Assembly (NCBI GenBank): GCA_947179485.1
Contig: OX359247.1
Span: 6,787,060-6,851,059 of the forward strand
DNA: 64,000 nucleotides
From: Allacma fusca
Taxonomy: Eukaryota; Arthropoda; Collembola; Symphypleona; Sminthuridae
Direction: 5' to 3'
Shown here: positions 1 through 14,900 of the stretch, one piece after another
Numbering within the stretch: the first letter of the stretch is position 1
Layout: every line of letters begins with the position of its first letter
Notes under the pieces: model-generated
The model's input: only the letters and a program-made list of their open reading frames with translations
The model's database searches: none
What the model was told of the DNA's origin: nothing
Program-made: the position numbers and the translations under genes

Positions 1-3000
1 AAATCAGAAATGTTCACCCTGTCAAAATTTAAATAGAAACAAGGAATGTGTAAACATCCCAGCATACTGTATCAGCCTACATGCATAGACACTACTATTG
101 GGAGATGAGCAACAGTATAACATTTCAAAAAGTAGGCTTAGTACGGATTAGCAGTCACCAATTCTTTGTAAAGGTTTAGTACTGTTGATGTCATTTGAAT
201 ACAAATACCAATTCTCCCGGCACCTACACAGATATGCTTAAGCATACCAGCAAACAAATGACAGGTGTGCATAAATGCATCTTATGAGATTCGATTTTTT
301 AGTCCTGTCTTTCTACATGGCATTATACCGTTTATTTATATGAAATTTAACGGACTGCACGTAATAGAAGCTTCTGCTACAGTATAAACAAAATTGAAGA
401 CATCCAAAAATACTTACTTGAATTTCTTGTTTACATAGACATATAAAAGTACATATGTATCTATGTATGTGTGTGCACATGCCACAAACCAGAGATTCCT
501 GGAAGATCAATTCAAGTTTTCTGTTTATTTTAGTGCTTGTTTTTTTTTTGTATGAGTACAGCTTCACTACTTCGGTATCTCCTAACAGACTCTTTTATCT
601 GGAGCGCTATTACTGTATTGTATGGATTTAACATAATTTCTATGTATTTAGATATGAAGAACAGACCAAAGTCGGAAAAGACCTTGCTGAATTCAAAATT
701 TTGAAGGATCCTTGATGCTTTAGATTGGTTTGAGGTTGCGTTAAAAATCATCCGACCAAACTCAAATATTTTCACAGTTGAGAGCGTGAGCGTGGGTTAC
801 ACACCAACATAACTTGTCTTCCCCTAAGTGCAATTAAAAAGCAATGATGCCTTGATATAATTACAGTCAAGTCTTGGTATCATAGGTGGTTTAAAAGGGA
901 TGTCTCGTTACAAGCTAGGCATTTTCCTTTCCTGCCATTGAATGGCTGGAGATATTCCTGTTAATAGGGATATTGTTTCAGGAAAAAAATTTCAGGTTCC
1001 TTGCAAATCCCTCATGACAAGATTTTACAGTAATGGTACGTCATTAAGTACATAAAAGCAAAGTTTTCTTTTCATCCCGATCTCATATAGAGTCTCGTCA
1101 TTAAAAAAGTTAATTCATGCATACTCATGGACTTGGACCCTCCGAACACAAAATGTGGTGAGGACGGCGGGCTGATCGTGAATCGTGACTGATAATTTAA
1201 TTTAGTGATAGACTAGGTATATATATAAACTCATCCGCACAAGAAAACACCAACTCAAAACTTTTCAATTGAATCATGAAAATTAGATTTGGAACTACCT
1301 GGAAGAGTAAAGTGTAGGGGGGGGAGGGGTGGTTTGGGAGTAAATGGAAATTACTGCAATTTTAAGTCTTGAACACCTCTCAAATCCTATTTAGTCACCT
1401 TGCGTAGAAAAGCATGCAGTCATAATGAAACACTTGAAAATGGTTCTGACGTGATGGGACTCAACTATTGAAAATATTAACTTTCTAATTTGATTTCCAA
1501 TAAAGACACTCAAAGTTTCTCCTTCCAAGGCCCAGACTGTGACGTCTTTGTGTATTCAAAGTTGGGCACGTTACATGAGTGACATTTAAATTCACTTGGT
1601 ACATCCACTGTAAATACTTTGAACCTTCCCCACTTTACATAAAATGTAATCATTTACGGAGTAAAAGCTTTCGTGATCTTATCGCCCTTTTCTTATTCTT
1701 GTGACAAGACTTTTCCCAAACATTCAAACTATTTCTGGCCTGGTGTGTCGAGTTCCTGTCAAACAAACACAATTGACAACTATGACAGTTCCCAGTGTTT
1801 TGAGACCTTACTAAAACTAGGTCATTATTCTTGAAATGTTGTGGTACAAGTAATAAAAGAAAGGACATAAAGTCTTTTAATACTAATTTTGGAATTTTTA
1901 GAAATGTCATTATAGAAACTAATGGCTAAAATTTGACGTACGCCTGTACGTACAAATATACATAATTACATACATGCCCAGGTATGTATGGGCTCACAAT
2001 TTTTATTGTGAACCTTAGGTATAGTGATGGGGCATCAAAGTAAAATGTGCCTACGCCTTGTTCATCGTCTCGTGCTAATATAAAATAACTGTAGAATGAT
2101 TTTATTGATTCCGTGACTGGAATGCGTATAGTGCCAGAGCCCTAGTGCGGGCATCTCTTCTGATCCGTATAATCATCCCAAATAATAATTTAGATTAGGG
2201 CACTATCAATTTAGTCTCAAACGGGATAATTTACGGAGTAAATAACTATAATTTGTGGTGCCAACACACTGTAGGATCACTTTTCAAATAAAACAAAAGC
2301 GTAAAGTGATAAATATTCATGCCCTGGCTTTCATTCCTTCTTCCTTCATCGGGAAGAAAAGTATCTGAAGGAGAACTACAGTAAAAGTAAATTGTAGCCT
2401 TCGTACCTTTCGTGCTTGTGTCTGATTAGATTTTTTTCCCCCCTCCCTGATGGAATTAGAAGCTTAAAAGGTTTTGAAAGCATATTTTATTGTTAGTATC
2501 ATAACGTCATGGGAGATTCCGTGTAGTGTATAATACAACACATTAGGGTGCTCTTCGGAGCTATGTATTTCGGACCTTTGGAGATCATAGCTACATATAT
2601 GGAGGAGTCTGATTGGATCCTGGTCTAAAATAATGCAGGGAAGGAAATGCATGTACATACAATTCTTCGCATGTAATTATTTGTAGGCACTATGTTATCT
2701 TGTAGAGCGTACTGGGGTAGAGTTAGAAAATGGAAATAAGTTTTGCGACTGCAGTAGCATCCTCACAACTGGAAGAACTATTCTTGGGGCTAACGATACC
2801 AATGGTGGGGGAAGAGTCAATAAGTCGAGCTGATTGTGAGAAATTTAAATTGATTGATTTTCACGGATGATTGGACACATAGCCTTTGATTAGATGTTTT
2901 AGAAGCAGGCGGGAGCCCGCTTCATTCACACGTACATAATGTATTGGAACGGCGGAATCGTAACATTGTTCAAGCTTTTGTGGAACATTAAATGGGAAAT

Positions 3001-4903
3001 AATGGTGGGTGAAGACTATGTGCCTGGAATACAATAACTGTTGGTACTGTTTACCTTCGGAAGTTCCATGAAGCTTTGTTGGGTTGTATTTTCCACAGAA
3101 GTGCCCTATCTGGCCCCATTGAGCACCGCATAAATCTTTATGGTCAATTATTTGTGTTCCGACAAGGGAACTAAAACGTTGGGCTCAAGCCCATGGTATG
3201 AGCAACAGATACAGTTTGTACAGTTCCTCAGCCCATACATGTTGTTGAATTGAGGGAGTTACATCACCTCCAGGAGGAACCCCGCTGTAGTCCGGAGTTT
3301 ACACATGTAGCACTGACTTCATAGCAAAGGATTGGCCCTGAAAAGAGAATCTATAGCTATCGAGAGATATCTGTAAACTAGTACAGTCCCAAGGCTGAAC
3401 TGTGTGCATATGTATGTACAGGAGCGGATATTCGTTCACCTAAATGGGTTTCTGAAATCGTAACACTTATTACTTGAATTTTGCCCTGGAGAGTACATGA
3501 TGATGATAATCGTAAAAACAAGCATTGCTTCAAGAAATCTTCGACCTCTCCATATTCAGCAAAGTAATGGATATGTAGCTCAAACTCCGAGAGATGGATA
3601 AAATTTAATGCAACACAGATGTATCTACGTCTCCACACACTAGTACATATGTATGTATTTCCCCCCTCTATGTGAACAAGATGGGAAATGTAAAAGTTGA
3701 AGTTTTGGGACGCTTCTCAAAATTAGATTTGGATCCGAAGGGGCGAGAATCCATGAAATTCTAACTTGAACTGAAATTCCCTTGAAAAATAATATTCACG
3801 TAGTGTCCTTCCCTTTCAAAAGGAAGAATGTCCTGTTGAGACACATCTGACTCCCCCGAAAAATACTGGGAATACAATCCTACTACAAGTTATCTGTGCT
3901 GAACAAATGTCCAAGTGTGGTGGTCATTGGTAGGAATGTCACATATTGTCGGACGTAAAGTTCAATGCATTCTTACTTACAGTATCTACTGGCTGGCTCT
4001 ACATAACTCCAGACGTCAGTATCGTTCCTGGTACACCAAGAAACGAAAGTTACAAAAGAATATGATCTACTCAAGCATGAAATTGGCAAAAGGTGTACTC
4101 ATATACTAGACTGGATTTCCGTGTAGCACCTGTGAACCCACGCAGAATCTTGAACCATCTTGCATTCAGGGATTGAGATTGTGTGTTCCATTTAATCAGG
4201 GATTGCCGAGGAGTCACACCTCAAGTCTTTCTAATCAGTGTCCAGTGACCACTGCTGGTTCTGTTTTTTGCTCATAATCTAAATTCCTGGAATGGATTTT
4301 ACGGAATAGGCATTCCCAGGAAGCCAACTACTATTTTTACTAAATCCAAGTGGGCCGTAAATAACATGAATAATTCAAGTTATCTTAATTATATTTGTAC
4401 GGATGTTCCTAGACGTAAAGGCTCTGAATCGGTTTTTAAAATAATATAGAAATCTTGAGTTAGAGGTTGAGAGCTGAAATAAATTGGTTCTATAATTTGG
4501 CATTTGTCCTAAGCCTTAAAAGGTTTTGTTGCTATATCTGTAGTTGTGACATTGATATTCATCCGACTAGGCTTGACTGGATTTTTGATGATGCTCTGAA
4601 TCCGATCTCTTATTCTTTGAACGTCATGCTTGCTGCTGTTATTAAAAGACTAAAGTAGAAATAAATGGAATGGAAGTCTCCCACAGTTCCCGACCAGTTT
4701 ATTTATAATGTGCGGAAATATTAGACATGATCGAATGAGTGAAGTTGACGTAATGCACCGCTTTATGTTTCCTCTGCTGCATTTCCTGCCCATATTTTCT
4801 CTCTGGGGTTTGAGCCTTAGATCCAATAAAGTGTCTTAGAGATCTTTCTGCATGAAGCTGGAGAGTGTATTAATAAAATATATTTTTAAACATTTTTGAA
4901 CAG
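1..4903. other. Non-coding DNA upstream of the sushi exon
   Basis: This stretch lies 5' of the first recognisable exon and is either intergenic or, more likely in part, introns of the sushi-protein gene, because the exon at 4904 begins in mid-codon and needs an upstream exon. I found no second CCP-type exon here. Short open frames exist on both strands but none has a domain pattern plus matching splice sites. Copies of the dispersed ATGTACATACAT-type motif occur near 440-480, 1935-1990, 3401-3420 and 3641-3660. Confidence 0.5.
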
Positions 4904-7900
4904 TCTCAGAAAATACGGTGGTTACATGTGGTCGACCCCCAAATTTAGCTCATGGGACGTACGTCCCAATTGGTTCCGGAGAACCTTGGACAGCCTGGAC
5001 AACTTCGTCGACGTCATCATCTTCCCAATTCTACCCAGGAACTACCTTGCAGCCAACATGTGATCCAGAGTTCTCCCTTAATTGCTCCTATCACTGTGGA
5101 CGAATTAAATGTGACAGCGATGGGTCTTGGATTCCTGTGGATGGTGAGCTAATCAGTTCTTGTTCCGCTCTTGGCGGCCATGTTCTCGGCAGTGTCTCCA
5201 ATGACTCTACTTCTAATGGAAACAGTAAGTTTTACTTTTTAACTTTCATCTCTGCCTCCACCCGTAATATCTTTCGAAGAAAAACTTGTCCCGTACGCCT
5301 CTCACTTTCTCTTCCACATGGTTTCACGTCTCAAAGCTCTGGGGATTGTACTAATCGAGCGTGGTTCAGAAGGAACTTGAGTAGTCTTTTCCTATTCCCT
5401 GACTCATTCCATCTGTGAAGTAAGTTATTTTAGGCTTAGACTTCTTTTTTTTTTGTAGATAAAGGATGAGTTTTCTCCTTTATCTATCTTATTACATTCT
5501 TTCCTTTGACTCGAACATAAGCCAAGTGACATGTTTATATATTTACATGAAATGAGTATTGTCCCTTCTTGTTAATGAACAGAGAAGGGAGATATTGAGT
5601 GCTAGGATATTTATTTCTATTTGACACTTCATGGGATTTTCCTTTAAATTGAGATTTGAGTACAGGCACGTTTTTAGCAATGTCTGAATTCCTTCGTCCT
5701 ACTCGATTATCTGTAATTTATTTGTGTACAACTGAAAAGGACTCCAAGGAACCTAAAGCACGTGGATTTCCTGAAAACATTCATAAGTAATTACTTCCCT
5801 GCTACAAATGCATAATGAGTCACGCATTCGTAAACGTGAGCTCATATCTTCAACAAGTGTTCAGTGTTTTCTGCAACATTGCAAATTTTAGATGAATAGT
5901 GAAGTAGAGTAATTATTTATAAATTCCCATGAAATGATGACGAGCTATGTACCGAGTTAAGATGCAAGTGTTAGCCATTTTTTTCTGCTAGGAGAATAGT
6001 CAGAATATTTTAGTATTGTTCCAAGATCCTGTACCTGGAACAATTTCCTTTCTGAATATCATTTGATCAAAGCAAACAGTCATGCAGACACCAATTATCT
6101 TTTTTGCTGACGTTCGAAATCCAAAATTTTTCCTGCTGGACAAGCACAACTTGAGATAATCCTATGGTTCTCTTTTCTTCTTTAAAGAATACAGATACGT
6201 CAAGCATATAAAATGGTTCAGTTAGAGTGGCTCTCCTGAGATACAAATTAGGATTGGAACTTGAGCTGAGCTATACCCAGAGATAGAGATAATAAGGAAG
6301 AGAGAGTGGAAGTGGAAGTACGAAATGACTTGCATGATTGCGTCACAAAACGATTACTTTCATATTCTAAAGCTCTATTTAAACGAGAACATTTTAGATT
6401 TAATTGGAATTTTCATTACTAAATGAGCTTTAATAATGAAATCAATAATTATTACTCATGGAACTGATGATTTGATTCTGGCTCACACATACAGCGTGTA
6501 AAATAATTACACGAATTATAATATGTGGAACTATTATCGTTACTTTTGAAAATAAAACTGGTCTGGTCAATGTACAACAATTTGGAAATTTAATTCAGAT
6601 AGCCATTTAGACCCATAAAGCTCAACTTCTTTATTAAGTAACCCAATTCGCAGTTGATTCCGTTCGGGAATTTGAGTAATTATGCGTAAATGCGGCTAGA
6701 ACATACGATGGGCATTTAAAATTGCTGCACGTCCATTACACTCGTCATTCCCGGTCTTTATATGTACATACATACGCACAAGCTGGATTATGAAATTATT
6801 GTGCTTCGTGTTGCATGGCCTTGGATATATGTACATACATATATAATCCTCTGAAATGATTTGATTATTTTCCCTTACATGCACGTTTCATTATGTTTTC
6901 TTTATTGGGTTAATTTCTGGCTAATTGAGGGCTGAAGTACTAGTAAAACGGTGTGAATTTCGTGTATAATCCCAGGAGTCCTTCACTCCTTCCTTATGTA
7001 TGAATTACAATTAAAATGAGAGGGCTTGAACTAGAAAGTCATTCGGAAAATTTCCCTGATTACTGGAAATTATTCACAAGTAATCTAACTCACTCAGGTT
7101 TTATAACTCAAGTTTAGGTAAAGAGATTGGTTCGGCTTGATAGTCCTGGATTTTACAAAGAGTGTGATTTGCAAATTGCATTTCAGGGAGGGAGAGGGAG
7201 AGAGATTTGCAAAAATAGTATCTCTCAGGGTCGGGCAGCTATGATTACATAATGGACGTATCTAGGTACAGTCATACAGTATGTACATAGGTAGGCTTAC
7301 TGCTCCAGGAGGTGTATGTAGCTCCTTGAGATATTTGAACTAGGTCTGTGAAAGGAAATCACATGGGTGTGTATATGACCTGGGTGAACTCGTACCCCGT
7401 ACGCATGAAGATAATTTAAACCGTTGAAGATGCATACGGAAGCTTTCAGTTGGGAGATTTAAAGCTCATAAGATTTATGCCTGACGCTCTTCAGTTACCG
7501 TCTTTTTTAGAATTCAGACTACTTTGGCACGACCAGGGAGATACAGAATCAAAATCTTTGAGAATGAAAATAAGGACTTGGGTGGTTGGTTCATAGACGC
7601 TCCTCGCTTCCAGCTTTACAATACCTACGTGGTTGAAACATATCCCTCGCTCGGATGAAATGAATCCTTGAGGGACATAAATCACATCTTTTTTGAAGGC
7701 CTGAATGCACGGTCTGGTGTAATTTTGTGTCTGAATAAAAAATTTGGGAATGAACGGAGCGTTTCCCTCAATTTATTTCTTGGTCTATACTTGAAAATTC
7801 ATTTTAGAATCATCTTCATCCAATCTTGAGTAACTTTATGTTGTTTCAATCTTATAGGACTGAAAAAATTAATCATTTGCAGCTGTAAGACAGGATAGAA

Positions 7901-8998
7901 CTCATTTCAAAAAAAATTTCTTGTCAGTATATAATTTGCATCTCGCTCTACACATATGTACATACATAGATACTTACATGCCGTACCTATTTACATATAT
8001 GCCATACTTACACAGTGTGGATTTTTCGTACATTTGCATCGATGTGAAAAAAATGCATCGAATGATTTACAACTTGTGCAAAACTGATTGATGATAGCTT
8101 TTCCTTCACGTCAGACATCCTCCCCTTTTAAGATACTGTTTTTTCCCATGCTTTTCCACCTATTATTGCAAATTCTAATCATCCGGATTTTTATCCCTGG
8201 CCATCCAATTACTTATACAAATGCATACACTTAATTAAATCTGGTATGCAACTCTATGGAAGCATACCCTGGAAAAAATGCATCTTTCAGCTGAACATGC
8301 AAAATAGAGATTTGAATGCTTTCCAAGTGAAAGTTATACATAAGTTTCAAATGCATGGATGCGCGGGTGCTGAATATTAATCGGACGTTATTCCAATGCC
8401 TCCAGAAATTATGCTCATTGAGTACATATGTACACGCTACAAGTAGTTCCCATTTCGTTACTCTTATCCTTGCATCCCTCTCGCTTTTGGATTTTATTAT
8501 CTTTTTCCTACTTGTAATCACTTACAATTAGGGATCCGCCACCTTCCAACATATTAAACTGTTGATTGTTGCAGGGGTTAGACGCAGCCAGGGAAAAACC
8601 CTTCGGAGCTTGAGACTGTGTTGGCTTTGTGGGTCTATGAAAAAATGATGTGTTCGTTAATCTAGTCTAACGATGGAATTATGTCCTTCTTTTCAGATGG
8701 CCATGGAAAGCATGAGTCCCCCGAAATGAACTACTTTGTACTTGGACTAGCCGTAGTTTGTATTGTGGCAGTCGGAGCTCTAATTATTATGGCACTCCGC
8801 CGCCCCATATTCTGTAAAAAGGGTGGTCACAGTGAGGAGAACCCTGTTATCATGACATCTTCGTCACCTAATCCACCGCCTTTGGACTCCCTCCCCATTG
8901 CCATGAACACAGGCATCTTTCTTCCGGGAGCCCGCTATGATCTTCAGGATTGCAACTTTCAAGACATTCCTATCGTGGGAACGACTGTCTTCAAATGA
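4904..8998 (+). CDS. Sushi (CCP) domain type I membrane protein, 3' end (two last exons)
   Basis: Partial gene. Exon 4904-5224 follows an acceptor (gaacag) and ends at a gtaagt donor; exon 8697-8998 follows ttttcag and ends in TGA. The codon split across the 3,472 bp intron rejoins as AAT (Asn), so phases agree. The first exon encodes a CCP/sushi module: VTCGRPPNLAHGTY opening, a Ser/Thr-rich insertion (STSSSS), YPGTTLQPTC, then IKCDSDGSW and a closing SSC. It has six cysteines rather than the usual four; the extra pair sits at LNCSYHC. Two N-glycosylation sequons (NCS, NDS) are present. The last exon gives a short hydrophilic stalk, one transmembrane helix (YFVLGLAVVCIVAVGALII), a basic stop-transfer RRPIFCKK, and a 66-residue cytoplasmic tail with a NPPPL stretch ending TTVFK. 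Sushi modules mediate extracellular protein binding, so a cell-surface adhesion or receptor role is inferred. The ectoderm-facing 5' exons are missing, so the exact family (selectin-like, complement-receptor-like or other) cannot be decided. Confidence 0.85.
5225..8696 (+). other. Large phase-1 intron of the sushi-protein gene
   Basis: Runs from gtaagt at 5225 to ttttcag at 8691-8696. It is AT-rich, has no recognisable exon or transposon, and contains copies of the dispersed motif at about 6759-6775, 6828-6845 and 7955-7970. An additional cassette exon inside it cannot be excluded, but direct splicing of the flanking exons is in frame. Confidence 0.7.
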
Positions 8999-11900
8999 AT
9001 TATCTCTTCCCCCCTTCATCAATTATCTACTCCACTCCCTCATTTTTCACCTTATTTTTTACGCCCAGCAACAGCATCAACTACATCCAATTTTTCATTC
9101 ATCTTTAGCATATGTACGTTGTGTAAGTATTCATCAAATATCATTATACATTTACACTTTACTCACTGTTTCAAAACAATTCTAAACCTACTACTACTAC
9201 TACTACTACTACCTCTACAGATAATTATATGTAAATGTAATTACTACTACACTTCAAATATTTAACCCACAGTTGAAATTATTACTGTATAAGCCCAACA
9301 AAACTTTACCATAAAATCCCACGAGTCCTTAAGAAACATCAAGTTGTGTAACCCCTTCTCCAGCGGAAATCCCCTTCTCCATATAGAATACTAGCAATCT
9401 CATTTGTACTAATTAATTATGCTTATGATAAGCATGGAAGTTGTCCTCTGTCCTATCCCAAGGGTCCCTTGATGTAAGGAAGCATTTCAATATATGTACA
9501 AATAGTTACATACGATTGAGTTCTAACTTTCCAGCATTCTTTTTTATGCTAAATGCGAAAAGCTATGAAAAACACAATTTGCTTACTGGGAATTTATATA
9601 ATTACATAATTACTTAATCAGGATACAGATATTATGGGAGCGTGTATATACCTCAAATTTATTACGATATTAATACAGTGGCTGTATATGTATGTAATAC
9701 TAATAATGTAAATACTCCTTATAGGAGAGGCAGTACATGATTTATGTTTTGGAAATTCTGGGATGTCTTTCTGCAGGTATTTGCACGGACCGTGTTGGAG
9801 TGGAAACAGGTATAAAAATATAAAACATTTTCATGGGCAGGTTCATGATTGTGCTAGGGAAAATTGTGTGTACTATATAATTATATATGTACATACATAC
9901 TATAAGGAAGTAGTACGCCCTATATATTACATACTATTTAAGCAATTAATTATACACTGTGGGCATACAGTTTCACAATAGTCTTAAGATTTTGACGTGT
10001 TTGCAAATACCTGTAATTACTGTGAGCGTATGTGTGTACAATTGCATACACGTACTGATCTGCACTAGCGTTTGGGAATTGGTGCAAGTCAAAGTTCACA
10101 TGAATTCTCCTTGATAATTACGTAATATGAATAATATTATATAGTAACTACACAAATAGTTACAGATAATAGTCACGTGTACTCGCAACGTCGCAACCCT
10201 GGAATATTGCTAAATTGCAATAATAATATTTTGAAAGGGGCTCTGTGCCAGTACTGTAGTGTTCAATCAATTCATTATTGCCATTTCAAAACTTTCAAGC
10301 GTAAAATCTCCTATTAATTCTTATGTTTATGGGACATTTGATTTGAGAGGATCTTAAATACTGTAAATTACCACACAATTCAACATCAAGTATTACAACG
10401 GGGAAACATTAAAATTTCAGTAGGAAAATAGTTATATATGCCGACAGAGTTGGAAAATGTACAACCATTAACGAGACACAGCCGATAAATTTCAAGGGAA
10501 AGAATTATTAGGAAAAGACACCATCAAATGAGAAGTAAAAATGTGTGCTAGTACGAGGAATAAGATTTCAAATTAAACCCCCTCACTATTAAGTAATACT
10601 CTTATCAGGAGAGCCCAATACATCCATAATGGTTGACCATTAAGGGAATGGACGCTTCATCGCTTCATGCTCCTTGTTTTTGCAAGTGATAATGATAGTT
10701 TCTGGGAAAGCCCCAGGCCAATTGGAATTAAAAGCATATGTTAACAATAGAAATGAACATATATGAGGAAATTAGGCTTAAATGTGTGCAATAAAATTTA
10801 AAAGATTTAAATGTCAAAGAGGGACAGAGTATATGAGATATTCTTTCAAAACAAAAGGAAGGAGTAGGGATCTTCGAACAATGTCTGCATAGTTGTATGA
10901 ATGAATGGATGTAAATCAAGTAAACAATTGTAATTCGCATCAGATTCTGAAATAGGAAATGGTTGAGGATTTCAATCCCAGAGTCTCAAATGTAGATATA
11001 TCTCAAAATGTGTATATACAAATACACATATGTAATTACATAGATAGATACTTAATGCTTGTGAACATTAAAACATTAAAATTTATTTACCACTCAGAGG
11101 GAATACAACCTTTTGCCCAAATAAGTCACACTGAAAGGTTTATGGGTGCGAAAAGAAGGTTTCAAGCTATCAACCCTAAGTAATACAAAAGATTTCACGT
11201 CTACAAAAGTCATTGTAATCATGGTTTTAAATACGAAATAATGTTATTCCTATCATCAAAGGATCTACTGCCACTTGTCGGCAGTAAAATTATCCAAAGA
11301 ATTCAAATGCTAATGTGAGTACTTGAGAGCGATTACCATAACCATAGTTATGTAGGACCTGGAGCTAGTCGTGCAACACCGTTGCTCTTTTATGGACTGT
11401 AGTTACTCTGTCCTACAAATCGTTCAAATTCCTTCACTACTACAATATCCATAAGGCTACAATCCCTCAAGGTTTTTCATTTCTTTTGATATTTGTACAA
11501 AGGAGAGAAAAAAATTCGCTTTTCCACAAACTCCACTTCTCCTGGCAATAGTAAGGTCCTGATTTATTGTCTACAGATCAATGAGCTTGAGCGGTTGTTT
11601 ATTGTTTGGGTTTAAAATCAACCAGGTTTTAGCAATCAAGGAAATTGTGTCATAAATTATTAGGATTTTCTATTCTTTTCCACAGCCTTACGCTTAACTA
11701 GACCTCTCCAACCACACAACTCCCAATGATCTCCTGACAACCTGAATTTCAGTTGATCTACTATCATAGTGTACGTACAAAAGGAATGTATATATCCGTA
11801 GTATCTGTATAGATATAGGTAGCGGAGAGCATGATGTGGTTGAAGACCTTTGAGGTTTCTTCCCATCATGTGCTTGTTGTTCGGCTCTTTGGCGACTACC

Positions 11901-14900
11901 GTTCAAGTAAACTGTCAATAAATTTTGAATGGGAGCAGGAAAGGGAATAGAACTTGATATTTATAAACGTGAACCTGACTATCTACAGGGCATGGGAGCG
12001 AACAGTAGGAGCAAGATTCACAAATTGGGAAGCGTTATTTACCTTGTAAGGGATGATTGGCAAGGGAACTATGAACCAGTCACAATTACAAGATTGACAT
12101 GCTAACTTATTCAATGGTTTCACAATCTGAAATATTCTTTTGACGAAGATCCGAAGGCATATTTCTCAGCAAGAGTATTATTTATTTCGTAGCACGGAGG
12201 CACAAAAGGCATCAACCCATAGATCCTTATTGGCCCGTGTGAGTTATTGCAGGAGCATTTCTGGTTGAGTTCTTCCAAGTGATGGATTATTACTTTCCCT
12301 TCAGAGATCTATAATAACATAATATAGAATGTTCCATGAGCAATTTACTCCTATCATGACTTGATGGGTTGCAGAGAGATACTGCAAAAGATAAGTACTG
12401 CAAAAAGTTAAAAGGATCAGACATGATTAGTTGGACGGGTTGTATCCACCGTTGTAGTAGCGCTAGGAGTTTAAAAAGCAAGCCAATTACTGAGAAGCCT
12501 CTCAAAGTACAGCTTTCCTGTGACAAGTGTAACAAATCAGGGGTCCGGAGTATGATTTTTGAAAGTTCTTCTGAAGATCAATTATTATCAAATTTACAAC
12601 TACCGATTGGATTTTTCCAAGGGAATCATTGAATCCAACTGTTTATGATTGTGTGTGTGTGTGTGCACAGAGGCTGGGAAGCAGGGACCCCAGTTGATCT
12701 CCAATCCCCGAGTTACATACATACGTCTACTAATAACTTATCTCCGAACTGCGTCTGTCAGTGTTGTCACTATAGCATTATTGTAAATATAGTAGTAGGA
12801 AATAAATTTCTCGGCAACAGCTGCAACAACCAGGGCTGAGGCCAAGGTTGCGGTGTAATCGTTTGTATTTAATGGCTATATAGTGTCTTGCCCTGTGAGA
12901 AGCCCAGTGTTGTTGTTTTGCCCAAAGTGATCGATAAATCTTGTGAGACTTCAAGTTCTCACCATTAGCATCACCCTGATTATAGAGCTGTCTGCAACCT
13001 TCCCTATGACAATGTCTGTCAACTCTGACAATTCATTTGAATATCTAGATTCTCATGATATATTTTACTGCCAGCTTGAGAAACACACCAGTATGATTTG
13101 ATAGGATGCAATAAGCAGAGCAGTCCTTTGAACGCTGGAACTGCGGGGAGTGAAACCTCACAATCAGCTCAGTAGTACGAAATAGAGTTAAATTCAGCAT
13201 TACATTATTTTGTTAAATTAAATTCTAACCTTCAAAATCACAGCGGAGGATGTACATAATAGGTAGGGATATATCCAGTTGATATAATTGTAGGGGTACA
13301 TTGAGAGGTGAACCCAACCGAAACCAACTTTATTTATTGTAAGACATGGCTCGACTGGGTAATGCTGGGAAGGAGCTGATGCAGAACTAAATGTCTAGAA
13401 TCTAGTTCAAAGTATCTACATATTTCGTCGTAGTGAGTGAAGATGTTTTCAAAACTAACTGCTCTGGTATTACACTGTACTGTGGCAAGGCAGAGTCTCT
13501 AGATGTGTCTATACCTATGTATAATTAAATATACATAGGATACATAAATTCATTAATGATAATATTGACTGTAGTCTTGTAGACACTTACTATAGGGACT
13601 AGGCTTACTTACTTAGGTATGCAAATATGCGAGAGGAGAGCAACTCGGCAATTTCTGTGATGAAGACAACACGTTCTACATTTATATTCACATTACCACA
13701 CCTGACACACCACGATTAGTGTATAACACACCATTTGTAATTACTATGATTATGTGTTGTGCCCGAAGTAGTGGTACAGGTCTTAGGTGTACACACGTTC
13801 ATAAATGTAGGCTCGAGTCTAGAGCTAAAGCTGCACCAAACAAGTATAATATTATACGGAGACTACACTAGATAGAGCTAGAATAAGGAAGAATTACATA
13901 GTTTTAGACCTTACATTTTAGACATTATTGCATCTCCCTGCACCTCCTGCACTGTGAGCCGCATTGCTTGTGTAATAATGTGTTGGGATCATAATATACA
14001 TAAATTCCACGTCGTTCCTGTAGCAAAATGACTTCTCTAGTTTCATTGTGTCCCCGTCAATACAAATGTTAGGTATACATATATCTATTTATTTAGCATA
14101 ATTAGATATACCTATACATATGCATACATTAAACAATCTAAAGTGTGCTTGAGACTATGCTGAATGAGCATTGCATATTTTCTTATATAAGAGGCAAAAT
14201 GAACACTACGTACAATCTAGTCGTATTACGTACTTGAAGATATTCTGTAATTTAACGTATAGATACTGTACAGACAAGTAATTATTTAATGTCAAATGTA
14301 TTGAACTACTGTAATAATTACACAATTGCATGCATGTACCTCCTGGACATACATATGCACATATGTGCATAAGAATAACTGGAAGTTTCTGACTGAGGCT
14401 GTTGAATTGGCTCCATTTGATCTTACTTTTTTGGGTTAGGCTCAGCCTGCCTCTTCACTGACCGCATAAATCCTTTCCCTTTAAATCATCTTTTCGCTCC
14501 TTGGGTTTTTTAAGGCTCCTATCAATTTCGGAGGAGAATACTGAGGATAATGGAGGGAGGATAGGTAATTGGGAATTACTTGAGACATTCACGGAGACCT
14601 TTGGATCCCTGTGCTAGGTTTCGGATGGAATAACCAAGAATTAATGAGATTCAGATTTTATCTTTTCTGAGGATATAATAAGTGTTATCTTATAAATTAG
14701 TAGTACTTATTCCAGTAATGAATCTCGGGTGACCTCCATTAAGGATCCTGACGTAACCCTCTACTACAGTCTATCCAGCTAGGGAAATATCCTGAGAACA
14801 TTGTAAGTCAAGAATGGTGTGGGCATGGAAAGTAATGCATGTACATAATTACATTTGTGTGTACGTAGAGAAACTAAATCTCTGACAATGTCTAGTACTC

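Noticed and set aside
12360..12632. Lysine/serine-rich open frame with a CDKC motif
   Set aside because: No ATG start, overlaps an 81-codon minus frame, and two cysteines are not enough to argue for a zinc-binding domain.
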